Positions 7,601 to 16,010 of a DNA stretch of 34,079 nucleotides are shown piece after piece (position 1 is the stretch's first letter; each line of letters opens with the position of its first letter). The stretch comes from a virus, in IMG/VR virus record IMGVR_UViG_3300047494_000016, positions 1 through 34,079 of that record. One strand, given 5' to 3'. The translations under genes were made by a program, and so were the position numbers. The notes beneath the pieces are model-generated. The model was not told the origin of the DNA and did no database searches. It saw only the letters and a list, made by a program, of their open reading frames with translations.

Positions 7601-9903
7601 TCGCCCTCCAGCGCATCCAGCAGATCGTTGATCATCGGCCGCCGGTCGCCATGCTCCGGAAAGTAGCCAGCCTCCCAGGCCGAGCGCGTGGCGTCGTCCA
7701 GGTTCATGCCGGTTTTGCTGATCAGCCCGGGCCGGTATTTGGCCCCGCCGAGCATGGCCTTGATGTTGCCGCCCTCATCGATCACGCCGCCCTGCCGACG
7801 CAGCCAGGACGCCAACCGCTCCGGCTCCTTGGCCTTGTCGTAGAGCGGCGTTTTGCTTTCCGGTGGAAATGACCTGGTCTGCGGTTCCGGCTTCGGCCCC
7901 CTGGCTTCGTCCGGCACGATGGCCGCCTCGCGGTCGCTGGTAAGAAGCCGGTCGAACACGTCCCGGATGTCCGGCGTGATTGGCGCGCGCAGCTTGGCCA
8001 CGGTCTGGTAGATGTTGGTCAGCCAGTCTTTGAACTGCCCAAACACGCCGGCCAGTTTTGCGGACGGCGCGCGGCCCTCCATAAAATACCGCTCAAAGCT
8101 GCGGGCGAATTTCTCGTGCGCCTTAATGGGAATCGGCTCGCCTTCTTTGGCGCCGATGTAGGCGCGCACCGTGGCGGCATCGTCGCGCATGTGCTGCGGC
8201 GCGGCCGGGTCCTGCGCATCGGCCATCATACGCTCCAGCCAGTCGTGCCCGGTCTCGTGCAGGAATGTGCTGGCATCGGCGTTCTTCATTAGCGTGATGA
8301 CGGCGCGGCCATCGGTGGCCAGCTTGATCTTCCCCTGGACCCCGCCCGCGCGCTCCTGCGCCATTTCCATCTGCCGGGCTTGCTTGCCCGCGCGGATGTC
8401 CGGCGCCTCGCGGGAATACATCTCCTCCGCCGTGCCCTTCTTGCCGTCGAAGGCGTCCGCGCGGGTTTGCCAGAGCGCTTTCGTCACCTGGCCGGCGGCA
8501 TCCGCCTCCTCCACCGGGCGGCCGGCGGCGCGCAGCTTGGTGGAGACGTCGGCGGCGATGTCTGCCACCGGCGCCGGTGCGGCGGGCTTTGCCGGCTCGG
8601 CAGCGGGTGCAGCGCCGGGTTGCGGCGGGACTTCCTCAGCAGCCTTGACCGGCTCGGCCACCGCGGGCTGTTCTACCGGCTCCGGGGTACGAGCCGCCGC
8701 CGCTTCTTCTACGGAGGGAGCGGCAGGTTCCTCCGGTGCCGGCATCTGCTCCGCCGCTTGCCGGTAGGCATCCGACACATCCGGCGCCAAATCCCGCATC
8801 CGAAAATCCGTTTCAAGCAACTGCTGCCGCAGCGCAGTGACCTCCGGCGTGTCGCGCGTGATCAGCGCCATGCCGTCTTCGTTCTGCAGGAACGCATCAC
8901 GCTCCGGCGTCAGGGCATCCAACCGCGCCTGATACTTCTTCGCCAGCCGCGGCGTGGTGTCCTGCATCCGGGCTTCCAGGTCCGCAATCTCGGCCTGGTG
9001 CGGCGCCTGCGCTTCGGCCTGCTTTTGCAGGTCCGCCGTCTGATCAGCGATGGCCTGCCGCAACGTGTCCTGGTGCGCGGCCAGCGCATCGTATTCCTTG
9101 AACGTGTCCGGCGCGATCTGTCGGGCCAAACCGTGCACATCGGTGGGTGCGGCCGGCTCCGGCGCAGCTTCCGGCTCCGGCGTGGGCGGCGACGCAACGG
9201 CGGCCTCCGGCGGCGCTGGCGGGGCTTCGGCCGCCGCCATCTGCGCGCCGCGCACGTTCTCATTCACAGCGGCCGGCGGTGTCGGCACCGGCTCGGCCGT
9301 GCCCTTCCACACGCTCTCCGGCTGCCCAATCACGCCCAAGTCTCGCGCGGCCGGCAGGTCGATCGCTCGCGCCACCGCCGGCGGATGCGGAACCTCCGGC
9401 AGCCCGCCAGCAAACGCGTCCGGCAAGGTAGCGATGTCCCGGCCGAGATCCGGCTGTCCCACCGCCTCGCCCGCCGCCTTCACCGCTTCTTGCGCGCCGC
9501 TGTAGAGCGCGCCCGGCACGCGAATGGCCGCATCCAGCGCCGCGGCGGCGGGCCGGATCAGCGCCTCGTTGAACGCCCGGATGATGCTGGTCTGGCCCTT
9601 GGACGCATCGTTAAAAATGCCGGCTTTTTTCAGATAAGCCGTCATGTCGTCGCTCAGGCCCAGGTCTGCGGTGCCAAACCCGTCCTGCATGCCCTGTTTG
9701 AACTGCCCCGCCACATACCCCGCGCCGGACCGCGCAAAATCTCCGTCGCGCTCCGGATTACCGCCCGGCACCACGCCCCCCGGATGGCCAGCACCGGGAT
9801 CCGGACCAAGGAACGCTTCGGCGTCCTGCGGCGAGAATGTGGACTGCTTCGGTTCTGGACCCAGAAACGCGTCCGCGGCGTCCGCCGTCATTCCATCGGG
9901 CAT
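4699..9903 (-). CDS. Giant internal (ejected) virion protein with metallopeptidase motif
   Basis: 1734 residues. Two short motifs (AFLGPEP, AFLGPDP) mark the N-terminus. A helical coiled-coil region lies at about 250-390 (e.g. LRQAIADQTADLQKQAEAQ) and a Pro/Ala-rich linker at about 395-460. At 549-553 is HETGH, an HExxH zinc-peptidase signature in the context FLHETGHDWLERM, followed by KFARSFERYFMEGRAPS with a possible third ligand glutamate. This matches the metallopeptidase domain of phage polyvalent proteins. The C-terminal half is helical with hydrophobic stretches near 1168-1200 and 1420-1440. Gene order (after the SLT protein, before the fibre) and size match the largest ejectosome protein of podoviruses such as T7 gp16. 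It probably enters the host with the DNA and helps span the envelope; the peptidase target is unknown. Confidence 0.75.
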   Translation of the reverse strand: MPDGMTADAADAFLGPEPKQSTFSPQDAEAFLGPDPGAGHPGGVVPGGNPERDGDFARSGAGYVAGQFKQGMQDGFGTADLGLSDDMTAYLKKAGIFNDASKGQTSIIRAFNEALIRPAAAALDAAIRVPGALYSGAQEAVKAAGEAVGQPDLGRDIATLPDAFAGGLPEVPHPPAVARAIDLPAARDLGVIGQPESVWKGTAEPVPTPPAAVNENVRGAQMAAAEAPPAPPEAAVASPPTPEPEAAPEPAAPTDVHGLARQIAPDTFKEYDALAAHQDTLRQAIADQTADLQKQAEAQAPHQAEIADLEARMQDTTPRLAKKYQARLDALTPERDAFLQNEDGMALITRDTPEVTALRQQLLETDFRMRDLAPDVSDAYRQAAEQMPAPEEPAAPSVEEAAAARTPEPVEQPAVAEPVKAAEEVPPQPGAAPAAEPAKPAAPAPVADIAADVSTKLRAAGRPVEEADAAGQVTKALWQTRADAFDGKKGTAEEMYSREAPDIRAGKQARQMEMAQERAGGVQGKIKLATDGRAVITLMKNADASTFLHETGHDWLERMMADAQDPAAPQHMRDDAATVRAYIGAKEGEPIPIKAHEKFARSFERYFMEGRAPSAKLAGVFGQFKDWLTNIYQTVAKLRAPITPDIRDVFDRLLTSDREAAIVPDEARGPKPEPQTRSFPPESKTPLYDKAKEPERLASWLRRQGGVIDEGGNIKAMLGGAKYRPGLISKTGMNLDDATRSAWEAGYFPEHGDRRPMINDLLDALEGDVKGHAPRYSDAEQDRVTAYHEALATNNEIDRLAHEHGIDTKGKTREQFFDEVTAKLSPEAVKAEVAKQDAAHSEQFDEAAAEAKAWAEGHNIDYNSDEFYGINGPRSLEDLESGFGQENAARPAGQGDADGADAAAAAGREGHSEAGGGPRGGIPGAASRVAQETDAGAGGSAGGERTAGPGDTASPATPFSRSDDGLIDKAGNIRLDNLNQPEDVNAVIRETATQNDDFQTARRGVVSDAQVLDLADALGMRPQDLNARKIGEAFNAEQVMAARKLLIESAQSVRDAMAKAANGSDADVMAYAEARQRHLMIQEQVSGITAEAGRALRAFRSIGQEGEQTKALGDFLQVATGRTLNQMRREARAGMLLETPQQVSKYLQDSAKPTFGDMALEYWINGLISGPATHTTYAIGNAMLAVWKAVPETAVASAIGAIRRGLGDEGARVYAGEVQAQLYALMKGQRDGVRAAWKAAKTGLTTELPGEGEAGAQASFLAQQTPRTAIPGVVGQVVRLPSRGVATIHSYFRAIGYEQSIAQLAYRQALTEGLDDTAMSARVADLTANPPPEMMEAARAAATDQTLMNSGGPITQKVADLINTPIVKGFPLLKLIDPFVKIGSNVMSQALMERSPLGLLDQGIRENLMGKNGPIARDNQMARISVGSALGATVVGLAAQGMITGGGPTDPKQAAMWKLAGNQPYSVRIGNTWYAYHRLGPLAMVMGVAADMHDVGAEMQQKDIGHVGNLLVSSLAKSLLDESFMRGPAELLQAIEDSDRYGARYVQNQLSTLIPFSTGMAQVARAADPYAREARTLMDTIKSKVPGLSETLMPRRDIWGQPMPNATDLGFDGLTSIAEKRAGSDPVNQTMLNLNLFPSMPERKLVGVQLTDKQYDDYARVGGQMAKMRLNALIGTPGFSALPEGAQTKVITQTMEASRRAAGELVKMQNPQIIQQAVANKRAFLQEGRAALAH

Positions 9904-9904
9904 A

Positions 9905-12205
9905 TCAGTTCACCGGAACGCTGGGTTGATACGGCAGGCCGGTGAGCGCGGTCCGCGCCGCCATGCGATCAATCTTGCCCGCCAGATAGGCTTTCTTCAC
10001 GCCCTCCGGCGTGGTCAGGTCCGGCTTGTCCTCCGTCGGCGCGGCGGTGCCAAACAACCGGCTGATGAACCCGCCGCCGGACGGCGCAGGCTGATCCGTG
10101 GCCGCCGGCGGCAGCCCATCGCCATTGGCGCCCATCATGTCCGCCGTGCGCTGCGCCAAGGTGCGCTTGAACGCCGGAATGATCTTGCCGACGTAATCCG
10201 GGCTGTCCGGACTGTAGATCTGCGCGGGCGTCTTGCCAGCGGCCTTGAGCGCGTCAATGTTCTTGTAGGCCGCTGCCATGGCGCGCAGGTAGATGTCCTC
10301 GCCTTTCGGGTCCTTGATCCCCAGGCCGTCGTCCGTGCCCGTCACCTGCCCGTGCATGTCTTTGAAAAATTCCGTCCGCATGTGGGACTCGGCCTCACCG
10401 TCCGGCGTGCCCTTGGCGGCCATTTCGTCGCGCGCCTGTTTTAGCCCGGCCATGGTCAGACCGTTCGCCTGGCCCACCATGCCGTAAAGCTGCGCCGGAT
10501 CGGTGATCTTGTTCGGGTCCCCGTCCGGCAGATGGATGCGGTTGAAGGTCTGGAAAAACCCGGGCCCGTACGTGCGCGCATCGCCGCCGCCCCTTGAATT
10601 CTCCGTCAGCAGGGTGTTTTCGATCTGGTTTGCCACTTCCGGCTGCCGCTGCTGCAACCGCTCCCAGGCCTGCGCCACTTTCGGGTTCGCGGTGAGCTGA
10701 TCCACCGTCGTGGGCCTCTGCCCGTTGGTCAGGCTGCCGTTCACCGCCTGAAAAATGGTGTCCTTGTCCGCCGCATCGCCAAGCTGCTGCTGGCGGATTT
10801 GTCCGCTCATCTGCTGTTCCGTGCGCGCCACCGCCGTATCGGCAAACGTCGGATCATCCGGGTGCGCGGCGAGCGCACTCTGGCGCGTGGTGTCGAGGAT
10901 CGTCTGGTAATTCGCCTTGTAGTAATCCGCCTTGCTCATCACCCCCGGCATACGGCTGACCACATCAGACACATACGACGACACGGTTTTTCCGTTCGCG
11001 TCCGCGTGATCCTGCAAAAACGGCTGCGCACTGCCCGGCGGGGCCACGTTGCCCGGTCCGGAGAACCACGCCACGGCCACGCGCGCGGGATCGCCATTAT
11101 ACTGCTGCGTGTACTGCGCCAGCAGCCGTTTGCTGACCGTCTCGCGGTCCGCTTCCGATTGGAACGATTCGCCCGGCTGCGCGGCGGCGGCAAAGGTGTT
11201 CGGCATGATCTGATATTTGCCAGATGCGCCTTGCACGCTTGGATGGATGTTCGGGTTGCTGCCGCTTTCCTGCTGCCCGATGGCGCTGGTGATGGCGTCC
11301 GCGCCCGCCCCCTGCCCCGCACGCTGCTGCGCCTGGCTGCCCACGTAAGCGGTGTAGCCCTGGTCCGCCTGGCTCAGTGCATCGTTCGCCTGCTGCGCCG
11401 CTTGCACGGACCGGAGTTTCGGCGTCAGCAAATTGTTCAACGCTTCCAGCGTCCCCGGCTTGAAATCTGGCGCGTTGGCCTTGAGGAAATCCTGCGCGGT
11501 TTGCAGCTGCCCCATGCCGATCAGGGTCTGAACACGCTGCGCCTTGGCCTGCTCTGTGAAATCCTGCACTCGCAGCTGCGCCTGCTCATTCGTCTCGCCG
11601 CGCGCAGCTGACTCATTGTGCGCGGCCTGCAATCCGATCTGGAAATGCTGCTGCCACCCCTGCTCATTGTTTGCATAGATCGAAAGCCCCTGCAGCGCGA
11701 TGCCTTGCGTGGCCTGCGCGGACCCCACCAGGGCGGCTTTGCTTTGCTGCTGGTAATGCTCATCGAGCGCGCCTTGCGTGTTGTTCAGGTAGCGGCGGCC
11801 CTCCTGCTCGAACATGTTCCGCGCAAGTGGGTCCGTCAGGGAGTTTAGCCGCGTGGTAAAGGCATCGTTAAGCTGGGAAAAGGCGCCGGTGCGCCCATCG
11901 ACCGCTTGCTGCCCGAGCTTGCCGAAGTATCCCGGATCGTTGGGGTTGTTCGGATCGCCGGACGTGACCGTGTGCGTATCGGTCAAAAACCCGTTCAGGG
12001 CATTGTTCACCGATGTGGTGCGCGCGATCCGCTGGCGCTGGATCGCGACATCGAACGCCTGATCGCCAGCCTGGCCCACCGCGCCGGCCAGCCCCTTCTC
12101 CGCCTGCGCGATGCCGCCGCCAAAGGCGGACACAGGCGCCTGGACGCTCGGCAGCGCGCCGACCGGATTGAAGCCAAGGCTGTCGTCAGTCGGGACGGTG
12201 GGCAT
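9905..12205 (-). CDS. Internal virion protein with lytic transglycosylase domain
   Basis: 766 residues. An SLT-like domain lies at about 303-400: catalytic-glutamate candidate E313 in GQQESGSN, then ASGKYQIMP about 20 residues later, then VAVAWFSGPGNV, which corresponds to the usual AWN-GPG motif. The N-terminal 300 residues are helical and glutamine-rich; the C-terminal 350 are also mainly helical. Such proteins are ejected at infection and open the peptidoglycan for the DNA conduit, as known for T7 gp16 and related podovirus proteins. Here the transglycosylase and the giant partner are separate genes lying two bases apart. The start ATG at 12205 is three bases past the preceding stop. Confidence 0.85.
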   Translation of the reverse strand: MPTVPTDDSLGFNPVGALPSVQAPVSAFGGGIAQAEKGLAGAVGQAGDQAFDVAIQRQRIARTTSVNNALNGFLTDTHTVTSGDPNNPNDPGYFGKLGQQAVDGRTGAFSQLNDAFTTRLNSLTDPLARNMFEQEGRRYLNNTQGALDEHYQQQSKAALVGSAQATQGIALQGLSIYANNEQGWQQHFQIGLQAAHNESAARGETNEQAQLRVQDFTEQAKAQRVQTLIGMGQLQTAQDFLKANAPDFKPGTLEALNNLLTPKLRSVQAAQQANDALSQADQGYTAYVGSQAQQRAGQGAGADAITSAIGQQESGSNPNIHPSVQGASGKYQIMPNTFAAAAQPGESFQSEADRETVSKRLLAQYTQQYNGDPARVAVAWFSGPGNVAPPGSAQPFLQDHADANGKTVSSYVSDVVSRMPGVMSKADYYKANYQTILDTTRQSALAAHPDDPTFADTAVARTEQQMSGQIRQQQLGDAADKDTIFQAVNGSLTNGQRPTTVDQLTANPKVAQAWERLQQRQPEVANQIENTLLTENSRGGGDARTYGPGFFQTFNRIHLPDGDPNKITDPAQLYGMVGQANGLTMAGLKQARDEMAAKGTPDGEAESHMRTEFFKDMHGQVTGTDDGLGIKDPKGEDIYLRAMAAAYKNIDALKAAGKTPAQIYSPDSPDYVGKIIPAFKRTLAQRTADMMGANGDGLPPAATDQPAPSGGGFISRLFGTAAPTEDKPDLTTPEGVKKAYLAGKIDRMAARTALTGLPYQPSVPVN

Positions 12206-12208
12206 CGC

Positions 12209-12685
12209 TCACGCGCCTCCCTGATACGCGGCCCACTTGCTGGCCACCTGGCTCGCGCCGCCAATCAGCGATGTCCCCACGCCGATCTGCCCGGCCGTGA
12301 TTGCCTGGTCACCCTCCGCCTTGAGCAAGCTGCCTTGCGTCAGGCCGCCCCAGGTCGCCAGGGACGCATTGTAGGTCTGGTCTGCCACGTTGCGCTGCGT
12401 CTTGTTGGCAATGTCCTGCTGCGTCGCCAGTGCAGTGCCGCTGTTCACGTTCACACCGTTCGCGCCCTGCGCCGCCACCGCGCGGCTCCGCAGCTGATCG
12501 CCCTCGAAATAGGTCTGCTGCTCATTCGCGCGCGCGGCCGTGTTTACCGACAGCGCCTGCGTCAGATCGCTTTTGGCTTGATACTGGTCGGCCGCCTGCG
12601 TCGCCTGCCCCGCCTGCATCCCGGCAAACGCCTGAAAACCCGCGCTAAGGCCCGTGAGTGCGGTTGCGGCAATCGGGGTGCACAT
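12209..12685 (-). CDS. Internal virion protein (T7 gp14-like)
   Basis: 158 residues, starting at ATG 12685 in a TGATG junction with the preceding gene. The N-terminus is hydrophobic (PIAATALTGLSAGFQAFAGM). A long polar helix follows (ALSVNTAARANEQQTYFEGDQLRSRA), then a Gly/Asn-containing segment (GANGVNVNSGTALATQQDIA) and another helix. This pattern is typical of the small ejected core protein of T7-like and BPP-1-like phages, which forms a pore in the outer membrane in T7. Its place before the SLT protein in the ejectosome block supports the call. Sequence identity with named members cannot be measured here. Confidence 0.75.
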   Translation of the reverse strand: MCTPIAATALTGLSAGFQAFAGMQAGQATQAADQYQAKSDLTQALSVNTAARANEQQTYFEGDQLRSRAVAAQGANGVNVNSGTALATQQDIANKTQRNVADQTYNASLATWGGLTQGSLLKAEGDQAITAGQIGVGTSLIGGASQVASKWAAYQGGA

Positions 12686-13146
12686 CACACGCGCCTTTCA
12701 AATTGGTGAAACGCCAGACCGGCCACGCCATACGGCTCCGGCGGCAACAGTTTGAACCCCATGCGCCGCAGCCATACTTTTGACCGCACGTTGCGTGCAT
12801 CGACATAATTCCGCAGCAGCGAATACCCGTCCGCCAGCAGCGCAATCCACTGCGGCGCGTCTGTCATCCATTCCCGCGCCAACTTGTCCAGTAGGTCGGT
12901 CCCCAGCAGCCAGGGCGCGCCCACGCCATCAATGGTGTTCACCGGCACCACGCCGAACACCGCTACCGGCACGCCATCCCACAGGGCGGCCACCGGCGCG
13001 CTGGACGCGCGCACGGACACGCGGGTGGAAACGTGCGGCCCGAGCTTGCCGACGGCCCACACCTCGTCCCTGTCCGCCACGCGCATGTGTTCGGCCACGT
13101 GGTCCGCATGCGCCAGGGTGGCGAGTGTGTATGTCACGCGGCCCAT
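12685..13146 (-). CDS. GNAT-like internal virion protein (T7 gp13 / DUF2833 type)
   Basis: 153 residues from ATG at 13146, overlapping the preceding stop as TGATG. The longer reading to 13296 lies wholly in the nozzle gene. The sequence follows the acetyltransferase-like virion family: AEHMRVADRDEVWAVG, then VRASSAPVAALWDGVPVAVFGV, a central SPWLLGTD-like APWLLGTDLL, and a conserved C-terminal block YVDARNVRSKVWLRRMGF with EPYG and FHQFE. In podoviruses this gene lies between the tail nozzle and the core proteins and is needed for virion assembly. Whether the fold keeps enzymatic activity is not established. Confidence 0.8.
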   Translation of the reverse strand: MGRVTYTLATLAHADHVAEHMRVADRDEVWAVGKLGPHVSTRVSVRASSAPVAALWDGVPVAVFGVVPVNTIDGVGAPWLLGTDLLDKLAREWMTDAPQWIALLADGYSLLRNYVDARNVRSKVWLRRMGFKLLPPEPYGVAGLAFHQFERRV

Positions 13147-16010
13147 CACTGCCCCACCGACATCCACGGCTCTATGCCCAGCACGCAGGCCGGCAACGGG
13201 TAATCCTGCTGCACCCACATGCTGCCATACGTGTCCCAATTTCCCGGCGGGTGGATCAGCTGCTGCCCGGTAAACAACGCCGGCGCCGCGCCCCACGCCT
13301 CATTTCCGCGCGCGCGTATCTCCTCCAGCGCCGGGCCGGTGGGTGTGTCAGGTCCCGCCTTCAGCCCTCGGGTGTTGCTGACAAACAGGCGCGCATGCGT
13401 CAGCCGTTTGAATTTACCCTGCACTGTCGGCTCGCCGGCGTCGATCGGCAGCGTCTCCATCTGCGCCTGAATCGGCAGGCCTACGGTGATCACGGACGCC
13501 GCCACGTTGATGGTGACGGTGCCGGTGGCCGAGACCACCTGCTGATCCTTCACCGCGCCATCCGCCAGGATGGCCACCGTCTGGCCCATAAGGTGCGTGA
13601 GGCCGCTGACCGTCTTCGTCGGCGCACCGCTGTACTGTAGGCCGCAATCCACGAACCATGCCGCGGTGATGTCGCTATCCCCAAGCCCAAGGACCCGGCT
13701 CTGCATGCGTTCGATGCAGCGCACCCACGCGCCGTTGAGAAAACGCCGGACGCATACATAGACGACATCCTCGCTGCCCTCGCTGATGCTGCATACGCTC
13801 TGAAAGGTGCTGGGCGCATCGCCATACGTCGCGGCAGTGTCATGGCGGTGCCAGGCATAGACATCCTGCTCTTTGAGATACGTGAGGCCCAGCAGCACGC
13901 CGTCATTCCGGGTGGCCCACACGATCTTCCAAGGCTCGCGGGCAAATGCCCAATCCACGATCTGATACCCGAAGAACAGGTGCGAGGAGAGAACCGCCAG
14001 GTCAGTGCCGGTGTATTGGCTGGTGTACACGTTGTAGGAAAGGTCGCGGACGGACGCGCCCTTTTCCTGCACATATATGATGCTGGGGCTGATCACGATG
14101 GGCGGGACGTTGCTGCACCCGGAATAGGCCTGCGGCACGCAAATGACGTTGCTGGGGGTGATGACATCGCCGGAATTGGACTGGCCAGAGAGCTTCCACG
14201 CGCCGGAATTGGTGAAAACGATCAGATCGTTCACGGCCACCAGATGCCGGATTTCATTCACCTGCCCGGAGGAGATCGTGAGCGTGATGGCATCGCTGTC
14301 CTGCAGCGGCCGGCTGACATTGAAATTGCCGTAGTTTCCGGTGCGGCTGGTGATGATCTGCTGTGGGTTGATCGGCGAGCCGCCAAAAATCGCGCGTTGT
14401 TGGAAAAACCCGCACGCTGCCGGATAGTTCGGATCGCCCACCATGGGTTCGCTGGCCACGGTCTGCGCGTTGTTCACCGTGTATGTGCCCACCGTGCTGG
14501 TGGTGGCCAGGAAATCGATCACCGGGAATTTCGGGCTGGGCATGAACGGCGTCGAAGCCACATTCAGATGATACGTGCCAATCCCGCCCGTGCCGGTGCC
14601 CAGGCTGGTGATGACGGTTCCGGCGGTCACGTTCGGCCCGGTGATTGTCTGGCCAACCGCCAGCGTGCCCGCGCTGGACCCCGTGGCAAAGGCAATCGAC
14701 ATCGGCTCCGTCGCAACCGTCTGCGAATTGCTCACCGAGTAGGCGCCAGGGCCGCCGGAGTCCGGCACCGCGGTGATGGTGGTGTTGGCTGCCACCCCGG
14801 TGCCAAGCACGGTGTTGCCCAGGCCGATGTAGCCCTGCAGCGCGCCCACGGTCAGGGTGGTGCCGGTGATCGATCCGCTGAAGGTGGCATTGGTCAGGTT
14901 GCCGGACGTAATGGCGGTGACATTCAGCAAAGTGCCCGATATTGACCCCTGGAACACCACGCCGGACGGGATGCCGGTGATCTCCGTCCCGGGTGCCACG
15001 CTCACCCCGGAAATAACCTGGCCCAGCGCCATGCTGCCTTCCGCCACCGCCGAAACCGTCAGCAGCGTACCGCTGATCGATCCGGTGAAGCTGGCGGTCG
15101 AGAACGGATTGATCGTCTGCGGCGGCGAGATGTTGGTGTCCGGCGTGATGTCTACGTCGTTCCACTGCTGCACCCCACCATCGCGCGTCACGCCGGAGGT
15201 CGAGGCCACATATGAATATGTCCCGTTGTAGTAACGGTAGACATTCACATGATCCACGCGCGGGTCGTTTGGCTGAAACCAAAAGACGCCATTGTATACG
15301 CCATAATTGTAATAGCTCAGGTCATAGTTGAAGCAGTTCAGCGACGTGCCCAGCGCGCTTTCGTCTGGCGGATCGACTGAAACGGCAGTGAGCGCGTACG
15401 TAAATGGCGCTGCCAAATACTGCACCATGGTGTTGCCGTTTGGGTATCCCTGATTGATGCCCAGCACCTGGTTGATCACCGGCGGCGACAGCTTCGACCC
15501 AACCGTGATCGGCGCATAGGTCCAGGCCGTGGCGGACTGGCGGGTGAGCTGCGCCGGTGGATAGCTCGGGTGGCACAGCGTTAGCACGTCCGCCGACTGG
15601 CAGAAGGTGATGTCGAAAAGATCGGCGCCGTTATAGGGCGTGGCCACGGTCACCGGCGCGCCAGTCACCGTGCCGTCCACGGTCACGAAGCCGCCGTCCG
15701 CCACAAACTGTATGCTGCCCGCGGTGAACACCAGCGCATAGGTCTGCTCGAGGTTGAAACTGAAGGGTATCAGCCGCGTGGGCGTATCGCCGCCGGCCGC
15801 GGCGCCCACGTAGCGCGTGCCGGCCCGGTTCAGAACGCCGCCTTGCGCCTGGACGAAGAAATTGCGCAGCAGCTTGGCGCCGGAGTGGAATTTCGCCAGA
15901 TCCGTGCGGGCATACAGCGCGGGCGCCAGCTCGCCGGACGTGAAGCTGCCTTGCAGCAGCGGCGCGGTGCTGGCGCCGTCCGCGTCGTCCATGCCGCCGG
16001 CCTTCGCCAT
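13146..16010 (-). CDS. Tail nozzle protein (tail tubular protein B type) with repeat insertion
   Basis: 954 residues. The N-terminal block (SFTSGELAPALYARTDLAKFHSG through VQAQGGVLNRAGTRYVG) is the hallmark of podovirus nozzle proteins, which close the tail tube below the adaptor. Later blocks also match: CGFFQQRAIFGGSP, VFTNSGAWKLSG, VQEKGASVRDLSYNVY. Between them, at about 303-520, is a segment with at least three related units (SISGTLLTVSAV...G, SITGTTLTVG..., GTYTVNNAQTVASEPM) that is not part of the usual core. It is probably a surface-exposed beta-rich appendage. ATG at 16010 overlaps the preceding stop (TGATG). Confidence 0.85.
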   Translation of the reverse strand: MAKAGGMDDADGASTAPLLQGSFTSGELAPALYARTDLAKFHSGAKLLRNFFVQAQGGVLNRAGTRYVGAAAGGDTPTRLIPFSFNLEQTYALVFTAGSIQFVADGGFVTVDGTVTGAPVTVATPYNGADLFDITFCQSADVLTLCHPSYPPAQLTRQSATAWTYAPITVGSKLSPPVINQVLGINQGYPNGNTMVQYLAAPFTYALTAVSVDPPDESALGTSLNCFNYDLSYYNYGVYNGVFWFQPNDPRVDHVNVYRYYNGTYSYVASTSGVTRDGGVQQWNDVDITPDTNISPPQTINPFSTASFTGSISGTLLTVSAVAEGSMALGQVISGVSVAPGTEITGIPSGVVFQGSISGTLLNVTAITSGNLTNATFSGSITGTTLTVGALQGYIGLGNTVLGTGVAANTTITAVPDSGGPGAYSVSNSQTVATEPMSIAFATGSSAGTLAVGQTITGPNVTAGTVITSLGTGTGGIGTYHLNVASTPFMPSPKFPVIDFLATTSTVGTYTVNNAQTVASEPMVGDPNYPAACGFFQQRAIFGGSPINPQQIITSRTGNYGNFNVSRPLQDSDAITLTISSGQVNEIRHLVAVNDLIVFTNSGAWKLSGQSNSGDVITPSNVICVPQAYSGCSNVPPIVISPSIIYVQEKGASVRDLSYNVYTSQYTGTDLAVLSSHLFFGYQIVDWAFAREPWKIVWATRNDGVLLGLTYLKEQDVYAWHRHDTAATYGDAPSTFQSVCSISEGSEDVVYVCVRRFLNGAWVRCIERMQSRVLGLGDSDITAAWFVDCGLQYSGAPTKTVSGLTHLMGQTVAILADGAVKDQQVVSATGTVTINVAASVITVGLPIQAQMETLPIDAGEPTVQGKFKRLTHARLFVSNTRGLKAGPDTPTGPALEEIRARGNEAWGAAPALFTGQQLIHPPGNWDTYGSMWVQQDYPLPACVLGIEPWMSVGQ
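14450..15110 (-). repeat. Coding repeats inserted in the nozzle gene
   Basis: The encoded units share the pattern GSI(S/T)GT-L-V, then G--I-G--V--GT-IT, then GTY-V---QTVA-EPM. The phrases SNSQTVATEPM and NNAQTVASEPM occur about 100 residues apart. The units interrupt the nozzle fold between its substrate-like N-terminal part and the FFQQRA block. They resemble repeat modules in other phage tail proteins. Confidence 0.65.

Noticed and set aside
4699-9903. Virion RNA polymerase (N4-like), suggested by the size and by the promoter-like repeats
   Set aside because: No T7-type polymerase motifs were found. The sequence has an HETGH peptidase motif, coiled coils and hydrophobic helices instead.
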